Below, one piece after another: positions 25,717 through 33,597 of a stretch of 64,000 bases of DNA. Each line of letters begins with the position of its first letter. Position 1 is the first letter of the stretch. The notes beneath the pieces are model-generated. The model had not been told where the DNA came from. It ran no database searches and saw only the letters and a list, made by a program, of their open reading frames with translations. Made by a program: the position numbers and the translations under genes. The stretch comes from Methylotenera_A sp049687015 (GTDB taxonomy: Bacteria; Pseudomonadota; Gammaproteobacteria; Burkholderiales; Methylophilaceae), in NCBI GenBank assembly GCA_049687015.1, contig JBAVIP010000012.1, positions 62,001 to 126,000 on the forward strand, written 5' to 3'.

Positions 25717-26184
25717 TTATTCGCGGTGATAAGGGTGGCCTTGAATGACCGTATGTGCACGGTAAAGTTGCTCGCATAGCAATACACGCACAAACGCATG
25801 CGGCAATGTGAGTTTAGATAAGCTCCATTGAAAGTCTGCTTGCTGCTTGAGGCTTGTATGCAAGCCATCCGCGCCGCCAATCACGATGCTGGCATCACGG
25901 CCAAGCGTTTGCCAGTGCTGCATTTTTTCGGCGAGTTGCAGGGTGGTCACTTCCTGTCCGCGCTCGTCGCAGGCAATCAAAAAATCTTTGCCAACCGCTT
26001 CCAAAATGCGCTTGGCTTCGGCCTCCTGCACCACTGCGCTATTTTTGCCATCGGCACGCTTATCCGGCTTGATCTCGATGATTTCCAGCGTAAGTTCGCG
26101 CGGCATGCGCTTGATGTATTCCGCACAAGCAGTTTCAACCCAGCTTGGCATTTTGTGGCCGACAGAGATAACACGCAGCTTCAA
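25717..26184 (-). CDS. rlmH: 23S rRNA pseudouridine-1915 N3-methyltransferase
   Basis: Methylates the pseudouridine at position 1915 of 23S rRNA helix 69 using S-adenosylmethionine. The 155-residue protein matches the family throughout: MKLRVISVGHKMPSWVETAC at the start, LIACDERGQEVTTLQLAEKM centrally, and the knotted C-terminal part IVIGGADGLHTSL with LTLPHAFVRVLLCEQLYRAH. Lies 33 bases after rsfS, a near-universal pairing. Confidence 0.97.
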   Translation of the reverse strand: MKLRVISVGHKMPSWVETACAEYIKRMPRELTLEIIEIKPDKRADGKNSAVVQEAEAKRILEAVGKDFLIACDERGQEVTTLQLAEKMQHWQTLGRDASIVIGGADGLHTSLKQQADFQWSLSKLTLPHAFVRVLLCEQLYRAHTVIQGHPYHRE

Positions 26185-26217
26185 GTATTACTCTCTCAGA
26201 TTATTTCAAAACCTTGT

Positions 26218-26601
26218 TTATTCGGCCTTGATATGGCTGCGGCGGCTTTCCGCCTCGCCCCATAATTGCTCAAGATTATAATAAGCGCGCGTAGTCGGCA
26301 CCATGATGTGCACGACAATATCATCCAAATCCACCAGTACCCATTCGCCTTCTTTTTCACCCTCCGTACCGCGAATGTGATAACCCTTTTCTTTAAGCTT
26401 CTCGCGCACATTGTCGGCAATGGCCTTAGCCTGGCGGCTAGAAGTCGCCGATGCAACAATCATGTAATTGGTGAGGCTGGTGAGTTTGCGCACATCCATC
26501 ACGCTGATATCAAAACCTTTAATATCTTCAATCGCGTCAATTACTGCCTGTTTCATTATTTCTAAGTCAAATGTTGCGTTTTGTTTTATGTCAGATGTCA
26601 T
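26218..26601 (-). CDS. rsfS: Ribosome silencing factor RsfS
   Basis: Binds ribosomal protein L14 and blocks subunit joining when nutrients fall. The 127-residue protein has the core AVIDAIEDIKGFDISVMDVR, LTNYMIVASATSSRQAKAIADN and WVLVDLDDIVVHIM, all characteristic. The first ATG abuts the panD stop; a second in-frame ATG at 26556 would also give a complete domain. Cotranscribed with rlmH. Confidence 0.95.
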   Translation of the reverse strand: MTSDIKQNATFDLEIMKQAVIDAIEDIKGFDISVMDVRKLTSLTNYMIVASATSSRQAKAIADNVREKLKEKGYHIRGTEGEKEGEWVLVDLDDIVVHIMVPTTRAYYNLEQLWGEAESRRSHIKAE

Positions 26602-26997
26602 TTATGCGGCCTGTGCTGGAATTGCGTTGCGTTGAGATTGTATGCGGTTTTGCGTATCCACATATACAAGTTGCGGGCTGTATTTATTAAGACTGGAGTG
26701 CTCGAGTTCTATTTCATTGTAAATAGCATAACTTGCGATGATAATGATGTCTTCGGGATTTGCCTTGTGCGCGGCGGCGCCGTTGACCGAAATGATGCCG
26801 GAATCGCGTTCAGCACGGATGGCGTAGGTGCTGAAACGCTCGCCGTTGGTGACGTTGTAAATATCGATCTGCTCGTATTCGCGAATATTGGTGGCTTCCA
26901 ATAAGGTTTCATCAATCGCGCAACTGCCTTCGTAATGCAGCTCGCTGTGTGTGACATGCACGCGGTGCAACTTGGATTTGAGCATGGTTCTTTGCAT
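26602..26997 (-). CDS. panD: Aspartate 1-decarboxylase
   Basis: Makes beta-alanine for pantothenate. The proenzyme cleaves itself at Gly24-Ser25 (YEGSC motif) to create the pyruvoyl cofactor. The ATG at 26997 gives a 131-residue protein starting MQRTMLKSKLHRV, which aligns with the E. coli N-terminus, and it has an AAAGG ribosome-binding site; an upstream in-frame start at 27012 is less likely. It is separated from panC and panB only by yjdM on the same strand, so all three pantothenate genes may share a transcript. Confidence 0.96.
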   Translation of the reverse strand: MQRTMLKSKLHRVHVTHSELHYEGSCAIDETLLEATNIREYEQIDIYNVTNGERFSTYAIRAERDSGIISVNGAAAHKANPEDIIIIASYAIYNEIELEHSSLNKYSPQLVYVDTQNRIQSQRNAIPAQAA

Positions 26998-27090
26998 TTG
27001 AACCTTTCGCAAAGTCAGTGGAAAAAAGGAAGCGTATTATAGTCTTTTCAAATGGTTAGCGCAAAAGCTGGTTGATGGTTTGCACAAAAC

Positions 27091-27435
27091 TCAAGCTTTT
27101 TTAACGAATTCAGATTTTAATTTCATCGCGCCTATGCCATCAATTTTGCAGTCGATATCGTGGTCGCCTTCGACCAGACGGATATTCTTGACTTTGGTGC
27201 CGACTTTCACGACCAGTGACGAACCTTTGACCTTCAAATCCTTAATCACTGTCACGCTATCACCGTCTTGCAACACATTGCCGTTAGCATCTTTGATGGT
27301 GCGGGCTTCTTCAGCATTGTCGCTTGCTGCGTTGGGCGACCATTCGTGCGCGCACTCGGGACAGATCAACAGATCGCCGTCCTGATAGGTGTATGGGGAA
27401 TTGCATTGCGGGCAGTGCGGAAGTGTGTCGTTCAA
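27091..27435 (-). CDS. yjdM: YjdM (PhnA-type) zinc-ribbon protein
   Basis: A 114-residue protein with an N-terminal zinc ribbon, HCPQCNSPYTYQDGDLLICP (CxxC near residues 8-11 and a second CPEC pair near 25-28), followed by the PhnA beta domain with DGDSVTVIKDLKVKGSS and the C-terminal IDCKIDGIGAMKLKSEFVKK. It is the conserved protein once called alkylphosphonate utilisation protein PhnA, but a phosphonate role is not supported. It lies between panC and panD on the same strand. Confidence 0.9.
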   Translation of the reverse strand: MNDTLPHCPQCNSPYTYQDGDLLICPECAHEWSPNAASDNAEEARTIKDANGNVLQDGDSVTVIKDLKVKGSSLVVKVGTKVKNIRLVEGDHDIDCKIDGIGAMKLKSEFVKKA

Positions 27436-27455
27436 AAAAATCTCCAGAAATATTT

Positions 27456-28301
27456 TTAAATGGTGATGGTTAAGTTATCGATCAGACGCGTGGTGCCGAT
27501 TTTTGCAGCACCCAGTACGACCAGCTCGCGCTCGCTTTCTTTGGGGATAAGCAAGGTTTCGGCGCTGCGTACGGCAATGTAATCCACTTGCCAGCCTGCC
27601 TGGCTCAGTTGCTGGATAGCTGTGGTTTCTAACGCGGGGAAAGTTTTATTGCCGCTATTAATCGCATTAGCAATGCCCTGCAAAGCGCTATTTAACTGGG
27701 TTGCAGAGGCGCGTTCCTGAGCGCTTAAATAGCCATTGCGTGAACTCATCGCCAGGCCATCGGCCTCGCGCACGGTTTCGCCTGCGATAATTTCAATCGG
27801 CAGATTAAATTGCTTGACCAGCTCTTTAATTATAAAAAGTTGCTGGAAATCTTTTTTGCCAAATACCGCCACCTGTCTGGTTGAGCCATTAAAAAATACC
27901 ATGTTGAATAATTTCATGACGACGGTGGCAACGCCAGCAAAATGACCGGGGCGGCTTGCGCCACAGAGCTCGCTGGCAATGGGCGGCGGAGTGATGGTCA
28001 TGGTCTGGATTTCGGGGTACATTTCACCCGCGCTTGGCGCAAACACAATGCCTGCGCCAACAGTTTCCAGTTTTTCACAATCGGCTTCTAACGTGCGCGG
28101 GTAACTCGCTAAATCTTCATTCGGGCCAAACTGTAACGGATTCACAAAAATGCTCACCACCACACATTCTGCATGCTGCCTGGCGATTTCTACCAAGTGA
28201 ATATGACCGGCATGCAGGTTGCCCATGGTCGGTACAAATGCAATACTGGCCTGGTTTTTAAGGGCGGCGCGAAGCGCTGCAACGGTATGGATAATCTGCA
28301 T
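27456..28301 (-). CDS. panC: Pantothenate synthetase
   Basis: Joins pantoate and beta-alanine using ATP. The 281-residue protein shows FVPTMGNLHAGHIHLVEIA (HIGH-type nucleotide-binding motif, near residues 23-41), VFGKKDFQQLFIIKELV and the SSRNGYLSAQER motif. Its start overlaps the panB stop by one base (TAATG), so the two are translationally coupled. Confidence 0.96.
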   Translation of the reverse strand: MQIIHTVAALRAALKNQASIAFVPTMGNLHAGHIHLVEIARQHAECVVVSIFVNPLQFGPNEDLASYPRTLEADCEKLETVGAGIVFAPSAGEMYPEIQTMTITPPPIASELCGASRPGHFAGVATVVMKLFNMVFFNGSTRQVAVFGKKDFQQLFIIKELVKQFNLPIEIIAGETVREADGLAMSSRNGYLSAQERASATQLNSALQGIANAINSGNKTFPALETTAIQQLSQAGWQVDYIAVRSAETLLIPKESERELVVLGAAKIGTTRLIDNLTITI

Positions 28302-29110
28302 TAATAGCTGTGCTCTTGTGCTGGGAAAGTTTTGTTTTTAACGGCTTTTACATAAGCCGCCACGGCTTCCTGGATACTGTTGGTATCCTTTAAAAAGTTG
28401 CGCACAAATCGTGGCAATTTAAACTCGTCTGGGCTTTTATCGGCCGGCCCGGTATAAATGCCGAGTAGATCCTGCAGCACTAACACTTGCCCGCTGCAAT
28501 CCACGCCGGCGCCGATGCCGATGGTGGGTGTTCTGATGGTTTCGGTAATTTTTTTAGCCAAGGTCGCCGGTACCATTTCCAGCAGTACAAAACTCACGCC
28601 CGCGTTACTCATTGCGATAGCGTCCCGCATAATCTGCGCGGCACTTTCATCAGTTTTGCCCTGAATTTTGTAGCCGCCCAGTTGATTGACAGATTGCGGG
28701 GTAAAACCCAGATGCGCGCAAACAGGGATGCCGTGCTTGACCAGGTAGCGCGCAGTGTCGACCCTGTTGCCGCCACCTTCAAACTTCACCATGTGCGCGC
28801 CACTTTTAATGAGCCACAGTGCGTTTTTGTAGGCCGCTTCATTGTCATGCTCGTAACTGCCAAGCGGCATGTCCGCCATGATCAGCGTATTTGGAGCGCC
28901 CGCAGCCACGCTTTTGGTGTGATAGGTCATGTGGTGCATGCTCACATTCAGCGTATTTTCTGCACCTTGCAGCACCATGCCAAGTGAATCGCCCACCAGC
29001 AGAATATCCACACCGGCATGCTCCATCAGTTTGGCAAAAGTGGCGTCGTAGCAGGTGAGCATGGCGATTTTTTCGCCAGATTTCACCAGGGTTTGTATTT
29101 TTTGCAGCAT
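28301..29110 (-). CDS. panB: 3-methyl-2-oxobutanoate hydroxymethyltransferase
   Basis: Transfers a hydroxymethyl group from methylene-tetrahydrofolate to 2-oxoisovalerate, making ketopantoate. The 269-residue protein has MLTCYDATFAKL, ILLVGDSLGMVLQG (metal-binding Asp, near residue 43), KFEGG near residue 112 and PTIGIGAGVDCSGQVLVLQD. Shares the substrate 2-oxoisovalerate with LeuA and IlvE encoded elsewhere in the window. Confidence 0.96.
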   Translation of the reverse strand: MLQKIQTLVKSGEKIAMLTCYDATFAKLMEHAGVDILLVGDSLGMVLQGAENTLNVSMHHMTYHTKSVAAGAPNTLIMADMPLGSYEHDNEAAYKNALWLIKSGAHMVKFEGGGNRVDTARYLVKHGIPVCAHLGFTPQSVNQLGGYKIQGKTDESAAQIMRDAIAMSNAGVSFVLLEMVPATLAKKITETIRTPTIGIGAGVDCSGQVLVLQDLLGIYTGPADKSPDEFKLPRFVRNFLKDTNSIQEAVAAYVKAVKNKTFPAQEHSY

Positions 29111-29122
29111 TGCCAGCGTTAG

Positions 29123-29770
29123 TTATTCAAAGTTCGGATTGAAATATTCGCGGCTGCTTTTGATTTGACCAATCCTGTCGATCAGCAAATTCAAGGCGTT
29201 TTCGTCTTTGATGATATTCAGTTTTTCGTTATTGACGATAAGCAGAGGTGACGCGTCGTAAGTATGAAAAAACTCGCTGTAAGCGTCAGAAAGCCGTTCG
29301 ATGTACTCGCGCGGAATTTCCTGCTCGTAGCTCACATTGCGCTCCTCGATGCGGTCAGCGAGTTCGTCCACAGGCGTTTGCAGGTAAATCACCAAATCCG
29401 GCTTGCTGGCCTTGAGTTGCAAGTGCGTATAAATTTGGTGATACAGCGCATATTCCTCATCATCCAGGTTCAGCCGCGCAAACAGCGGATCTTTTTCCAG
29501 GAAAAAATCCGCCACCGTCGGTTTTGCAAACATATCGCGTTGATTTAAATCGCTAATCTGGCGTGAGCGTTGAAACAAAAAGAATAATTGTGTTGGCAGC
29601 GCGTAACGTTGTGCATCCTGGTAAAAACGTGGCAAAAACGGGTTGGCTTCCGCCTTTTCGCTTAATAGCTGCACCGAGAATTTATCGGCCAGCATTCTGG
29701 CCAGCGTCGTTTTGCCGCTGCCGATAGGACCCTCGATGACGATATAGGGATACTTGTTAAATATGCTCAT
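29123..29770 (-). CDS. Deoxynucleoside kinase family protein
   Basis: A 215-residue P-loop kinase of the deoxyadenosine/deoxyguanosine kinase family. The phosphate-binding loop EGPIGSGKTTLA is at residues 13-24, followed by PTQLFFLFQRSRQ and the DRIEERNVSYEQEIPREYIE lid region with arginines that contact phosphate. The gene overlaps folK by 14 bases and precedes panB, a conserved betaproteobacterial order. The nucleoside specificity cannot be set from sequence. Confidence 0.87.
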   Translation of the reverse strand: MSIFNKYPYIVIEGPIGSGKTTLARMLADKFSVQLLSEKAEANPFLPRFYQDAQRYALPTQLFFLFQRSRQISDLNQRDMFAKPTVADFFLEKDPLFARLNLDDEEYALYHQIYTHLQLKASKPDLVIYLQTPVDELADRIEERNVSYEQEIPREYIERLSDAYSEFFHTYDASPLLIVNNEKLNIIKDENALNLLIDRIGQIKSSREYFNPNFE

Positions 29771-30260
29771 TCAGTTTCTTTATGCTCTGGTTTTGATGTG
29801 CCAGCGCTAATTTTACAACACTCCCACGGTTTGGGATGACTAAATCAGGTGCAATTTCCGCTAATGGCAGCAGTACAAAGCTGCGCTCATGCATGCGCGG
29901 GTGTGGCAATGTGAGTTTTTCCGTGTGAGTCACCACGTCATCGTACAGTAGCAAATCGCAGTCCAGCACACGCGGCGCATTGGCAAACGGGCGCTCGCGC
30001 CCGGCCGCACGCTCAATGTTCAGCAGCGCAGCAAGCAGATCTTCTGGCGAAAGCTGTGTGCTGATTTCTGCAACCGCATTAATAAAATCCGGCTGGTTGG
30101 CATAGCCTACAGGATCGCTTTGATATAAGCTGGAACTCTTTACCAGCTTGGTTTTTGGCAGTTTTTCTAATGTCAGAAATGCGTTTTTTATTTGTAAGGC
30201 AGGGTCCTGCAAATTACTGCCCAATGCAACAAAAGCGCGGTTAGTTGGTGTCTGGGGCAT
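29757..30260 (-). CDS. folK: 2-amino-4-hydroxy-6-hydroxymethyldihydropteridine pyrophosphokinase
   Basis: Pyrophosphorylates the pterin precursor of folate. The 167-residue protein has FVALGSNLQDP near the N-terminus, the substrate motif YQSDPVGYANQPDFINAV (near 47-65), and the signature RPFANAPRVLDCDLLLYDD then LPHPRMHERSFVLLPLAEI. It overlaps the pcnB stop by 20 bases. Confidence 0.96.
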   Translation of the reverse strand: MPQTPTNRAFVALGSNLQDPALQIKNAFLTLEKLPKTKLVKSSSLYQSDPVGYANQPDFINAVAEISTQLSPEDLLAALLNIERAAGRERPFANAPRVLDCDLLLYDDVVTHTEKLTLPHPRMHERSFVLLPLAEIAPDLVIPNRGSVVKLALAHQNQSIKKLNEHI

Positions 30261-31623
30261 CCGCTATAGGCTCTGTGTGAATTGCAGGTTTTTTACGTTT
30301 GCGGCGCCGCTTTTTAGGCATTGTATCCGGCAATAGCATGGCGGTGCGCGCTTCACTTGTGGCATCTGCAAACTGCGTCCACCATTCTCCCAATTCCATC
30401 GGCAGTTCGCCGGATTCGCAGCGCAGCAGTAAAAAGTCGTAGCCGGCACGGTAACGTGGGTGTGTAAGCAAGCCGAATGGCCGCTTACCGGCACGCTGCT
30501 CAAAGCGCGGCTGCATGCCCCAAATCTCTTTCATGGTGGCGGTAAAGCGGTTATGAATCGCCAGTTTTTCAGCCTGGGTCGCAATCACCTCGTTCATTGC
30601 CATGTGCAGGGCCGGGATGAAATTGTGCCCTTGCGATTTATATTGCTCCCATGCTTTTAGAACCTCGTGCCAAAGCAAGGTAGCAAACAAAAAGCTGGGG
30701 TTGGACGACTTGCCCATAGAGATACGTTCATCTGTATTTTTCAGCGCAAGCATCACAAAGCGTTCGCCAAGCGGTTGCTCCAGCACCACGTCCAGCAAGG
30801 GCAGCAGGCCATGGTGCAAATGCTGTTCGCGCAGCGCGTTGATGCTTTCTACCGCATGGCCGGATAAAAACAATTTCAGCATCTCATCAAACAGGCGGCT
30901 GGGCGGAACATCCTGCAGCAAGTCGGCCAGTTTTTGGATAGGCGCCTGTGTTTTGGCTTCAAGCTTTAAGCCTAACTTGGCAGACAATCTTACCGCGCGC
31001 AGCATGCGCACCGGGTCTTCCTGGTAGCGCGTCACAGGGTCGCCAATTATACGCAACAGATTGGCTCTAATATCTGCCACGCCGTTGTGAAAATCCAGCA
31101 CCTCTTCGCGCGCGGGGTTGTAATACAAGGCGTTGGCGGTAAAGTCGCGTCGCACGGCATCTTCTTCCAGACTGCCAAAAATGTTGTCACGCAGAATGCG
31201 GCCGCTGTCCGCGGTCTGTCCATCGCCTACTGCTAAGTGATGGCCGCGAAAGGTTGATACTTCGATCGTTTCGTTGCCCCACAATACATGCACCAAGCGG
31301 AAGCGGCGCCCGATAAGGCGCGAGCGGCGGAAAATCCTGTTAACTTCTTCAGGGGTGGCGTTGGTGGCGATGTCGAAATCTTTTGGCTTGTAATTTAGCA
31401 GTAAATCACGTACCGCACCACCCACAATAAAAGCCTCAAACCCGGCTTTCTGTAAGCCTTCGCAGGTTTTAAGCGCAGATTGGCTAATCAGGTTTTTATT
31501 GATTTTATGGATTTTCGCAGGGATGCGTTTTGCGGTGTCGATTTGGGCGCTATCGGCCCGATTAATCGCTATTTCAGCTTTAGACTTTTTGTTAAAAACT
31601 TTTTGCAGGAATCTTTTAATCAT
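30241..31623 (-). CDS. pcnB: Poly(A) polymerase I
   Basis: Adds 3' poly(A) tails that promote RNA decay. The 460-residue protein has the nucleotidyltransferase core GGAVRDLLLNYKPKDFDIAT (near residues 67-86, with the catalytic DxD in DFDIA), RRDFTANALYYN and the tRNA-binding DPVRMLRAVRLSAKLG. The C-terminus ends in a strongly basic stretch (KKRRRKRKKP), typical of the poly(A) enzyme rather than a CCA-adding enzyme. A neighbouring folK is also typical. Confidence 0.94.
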   Translation of the reverse strand: MIKRFLQKVFNKKSKAEIAINRADSAQIDTAKRIPAKIHKINKNLISQSALKTCEGLQKAGFEAFIVGGAVRDLLLNYKPKDFDIATNATPEEVNRIFRRSRLIGRRFRLVHVLWGNETIEVSTFRGHHLAVGDGQTADSGRILRDNIFGSLEEDAVRRDFTANALYYNPAREEVLDFHNGVADIRANLLRIIGDPVTRYQEDPVRMLRAVRLSAKLGLKLEAKTQAPIQKLADLLQDVPPSRLFDEMLKLFLSGHAVESINALREQHLHHGLLPLLDVVLEQPLGERFVMLALKNTDERISMGKSSNPSFLFATLLWHEVLKAWEQYKSQGHNFIPALHMAMNEVIATQAEKLAIHNRFTATMKEIWGMQPRFEQRAGKRPFGLLTHPRYRAGYDFLLLRCESGELPMELGEWWTQFADATSEARTAMLLPDTMPKKRRRKRKKPAIHTEPIADAPDTN

Positions 31624-31629
31624 ACGTTT

Positions 31630-32187
31630 TTAATTATTGGCTTTATGCGTATTCTGCCACAATATGTCAGGCAACCCCGCCTCTTTATTCAGAATACGGC
31701 ACAGTACAAATAATAAATCAGAAAGCCGGTTGATATACTGCAGTGAAATTTCGGTAATTTTTTCTTGGTTATTGAGCGAGGTCATCTGCCGCTCGGCACG
31801 TCTGCACACGGTTCTGGCCAAATGGCAATAAGCTGCAGCGCGGCTACCACCTGGCAGAATAAACTCTTTCAATGGCGAGAGCGTATCGTTCCACGCGTCT
31901 AATTGTTTTTCTAAAGCCGTTACGCGCTCGGCCTTAATCATGGCGTGACCTGGCATGCAAAGCTCGCCGCCAATGTCGAACAAATCGTGCTGAATGCGCG
32001 TTAAACAATCCCGGATTTTGGGTGACATTGGCTCTGTGAGAATCAGGCCGATAATCGAATTGAGTTCATCCACATCGCCCATCGCCGCGATGCGCAGACT
32101 GTCTTTAGCCACACGTGTGCCGTCGCCCAAGCCGGTGGTGCCGGCATCGCCGGTGCGCGTGTAAATTTTGCTCAGTCTGTTTGCCAT
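31630..32187 (-). CDS. Cob(I)alamin adenosyltransferase, PduO type
   Basis: Transfers adenosyl from ATP to cob(I)alamin to make the B12 coenzyme. The 185-residue protein begins with the PduO/MMAB signature KIYTRTGDAGTTGLGDGTRV and later has FILPGGSRAAAYCHLARTVCRRAER (near residues 107-131) and LQYINRLSDLLFVLCR. No cobalamin riboswitch or B12 biosynthesis gene is close by. It ends 7 bases before pcnB begins and is probably transcribed with it. Confidence 0.93.
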   Translation of the reverse strand: MANRLSKIYTRTGDAGTTGLGDGTRVAKDSLRIAAMGDVDELNSIIGLILTEPMSPKIRDCLTRIQHDLFDIGGELCMPGHAMIKAERVTALEKQLDAWNDTLSPLKEFILPGGSRAAAYCHLARTVCRRAERQMTSLNNQEKITEISLQYINRLSDLLFVLCRILNKEAGLPDILWQNTHKANN

Positions 32188-32236
32188 TCAAAATCCTATA
32201 TAATTCGCTCATTATAAATCATTCAAACCTGTTTCG

Positions 32237-33037
32237 ATGCCAACTCTACCATCATCAAGCCAACCTATCGGCGTCATGGATTCCGGCGTAGGTGGCATTT
32301 CGGTGCTCAAGCATGTTCACGCGCTTTTACCGCACGAGCATCTCATGTACGTGGCAGATAGCAAATACGCGCCTTACGGCAATAAAACGCCTGAGGAAAT
32401 CACCGCACGTTGCTTTGCGATTGCCGATTTTTTAATTGCACAAAACGTAAAAGCTTTAGTGGTGGCTTGCAATACAGCTACTGCAGCAGCGATTGACGCC
32501 ATGCGCGAAAAATATGCGCTGCCAATAATCGGCATGGAACCTGCGGTTAAACCTGCAGCAGAAGCCAGCAAAAGTGGTGTGATTGGCGTGCTGGCTACGG
32601 TGGGCACGCTTAAAAGTGCACAATTTGCCGCGCTGCTAGAAAGTTATGGCCGCAATGTCAAAGTCGTCACCCAAGCCTGTGTGGGTTTGGTGGAATGCGT
32701 TGAGCGCGGCGAGCTGGGCGCGCCTGAAACCAAAGCTTTAATTCGTCAATACACCGCGCCGTTATTGGCCGAGGGCGCAGATACCATTGTACTGGGCTGT
32801 ACACATTACCCGTTTGTAAAAGAGGCGATTCGTGAAATTGTTGGCGATAAAATCAGCTTGATTGATACCGGTATGGCGGTAGCGAAACAATTAAAACGTC
32901 AACTAGAAGAAAAAGGCTTGCTTTCAACCAGCCAACAAAAAGCGGAAGTGCATTTTTGGACGAATAGTGAAGCGGAAAATGCCGAACAGGTGACGGAAAA
33001 GCTGTGGGGAAACCACGTGGAAGTGCATCGGTTGTAG
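32237..33037 (+). CDS. murI: Glutamate racemase
   Basis: Provides D-glutamate for peptidoglycan. The 266-residue protein has the two catalytic cysteines in context: VACNTATAAA (Cys78) and LGCTHYPFV (Cys188), with GVMDSGVGGISVL at the N-terminus holding the conserved Asp-Ser pair. Its TAG stop at 33035-33037 lies within the left arm of a palindromic repeat that follows. Confidence 0.96.
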   Translation: MPTLPSSSQPIGVMDSGVGGISVLKHVHALLPHEHLMYVADSKYAPYGNKTPEEITARCFAIADFLIAQNVKALVVACNTATAAAIDAMREKYALPIIGMEPAVKPAAEASKSGVIGVLATVGTLKSAQFAALLESYGRNVKVVTQACVGLVECVERGELGAPETKALIRQYTAPLLAEGADTIVLGCTHYPFVKEAIREIVGDKISLIDTGMAVAKQLKRQLEEKGLLSTSQQKAEVHFWTNSEAENAEQVTEKLWGNHVEVHRL

Positions 33038-33112
33038 GTTGGCGGTGAGTGTAACGAACCCCAACGATGTGAGAAGTGTTAGGGTTCAAAAACCCGATTC
33101 ACCCCAACCTAC
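33034..33112. repeat. Palindromic interspersed repeat overlapping the murI stop
   Basis: GTAGGTTGGCGGTGA (33034-33048) pairs, with one mismatch, with TTCACCCCAACCTAC (33098-33112). An inner pair CGAACCC / GGGTTC makes a nested hairpin. The GTAGGTTGGGGTGA...CCCCAAC type of element is familiar between genes in proteobacterial genomes. It supplies the stop codon of both murI and the neighbouring remnant. Confidence 0.7.
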
Positions 33113-33246
33113 GTGCTACGTGCTAAATCAAAAATTTCTTCTGGGAAACGATTTAGCCCGCAAGAAAGTTTAAGCTGCTTGCTATCTTGTAGCTTGCCAG
33201 CTTTAAGCAGAGATAAAGTATCACGCTGCGACTGATTGGAATCCAC
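33109..33246 (-). pseudogene. Remnant of an LRR-containing protein kinase N-terminus
   Basis: A 45-codon frame (GTG at 33246, stop at 33109) reads as QRDTLSLLKAGKLQDSKQLK followed by LSCGLNRFPEEIFDLA. From family knowledge this matches the N-terminal segment of the leucine-rich-repeat protein kinases found in proteobacteria, which normally continues into LRR units and a kinase domain. Here it ends abruptly (RST stop) at the palindromic repeat, and no LRR or kinase sequence follows. It is most likely the leftover of a deleted gene. Confidence 0.6.
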
Positions 33247-33264
33247 GAAATTTGACGGTTAGAG

Positions 33265-33453
33265 TTAGTGGTGCGGAATGTGCTCACCTGCTTTAAGTTT
33301 GTACTTGGTGCCGCAATAAGGGCAAGCCACTTGCCCTGTGGCGGCAATATCTAAAAACACGCGCGGATGCGATGACCAAGCTGCGACTGCATCGGTAGGG
33401 CAGTGTAGGGGCAGGTCTTTTGCGGTGATTTCTATTTCTTTTACTTCGGACAT
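33265..33453 (-). CDS. Small zinc-finger domain protein
   Basis: A 62-residue protein whose C-terminal half, VACPYCGTKYKLKAGEHIPHH, provides Cys and His ligands for one zinc, with LPLHCPT upstream. It belongs to the short zinc-finger family related to the mitochondrial NDUFS6 subunit; such proteins sit next to ilvE in many betaproteobacteria. Function unknown. ilvE lies upstream on the same strand, separated by a palindromic repeat with a T tract. Confidence 0.82.
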   Translation of the reverse strand: MSEVKEIEITAKDLPLHCPTDAVAAWSSHPRVFLDIAATGQVACPYCGTKYKLKAGEHIPHH

Positions 33454-33472
33454 TACTTAAAATCTCCTTAAT

Positions 33473-33546
33473 CCGTTCGCCCTGAGCCTGTCGAAGGGTT
33501 ACGCGGTTACTTCATATCTATAGATCGACAAGCTCACCACGAACGG
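33473..33546. repeat. Imperfect palindromic repeat between ilvE and the zinc-finger gene
   Basis: CCGTTCG, GAGC and TGTCGA (33473-33494) are mirrored by TCGACA, GCTC and CGAACGG (about 33525-33546), followed by TTTTTT. The CCTGAGCCTGTCGAAGGG core is a common proteobacterial interspersed repeat. The T tract suggests it may also attenuate or end transcription on the plus strand. Confidence 0.65.
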
Positions 33547-33597
33547 GTTTTTTATCTAATCCACTGGATTCTTCGTTATGCTCAGAATGGGCAGTTT

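Noticed and set aside
30241..31623. tRNA CCA-adding enzyme instead of poly(A) polymerase
   Set aside because: The folK neighbour and the strongly basic C-terminal tail are typical of PcnB; both tRNAs seen here also encode their CCA.
32188..32236. Cobalamin riboswitch before the adenosyltransferase
   Set aside because: The interval is only about 49 bases, far too short for the riboswitch, and no B12-box was seen.
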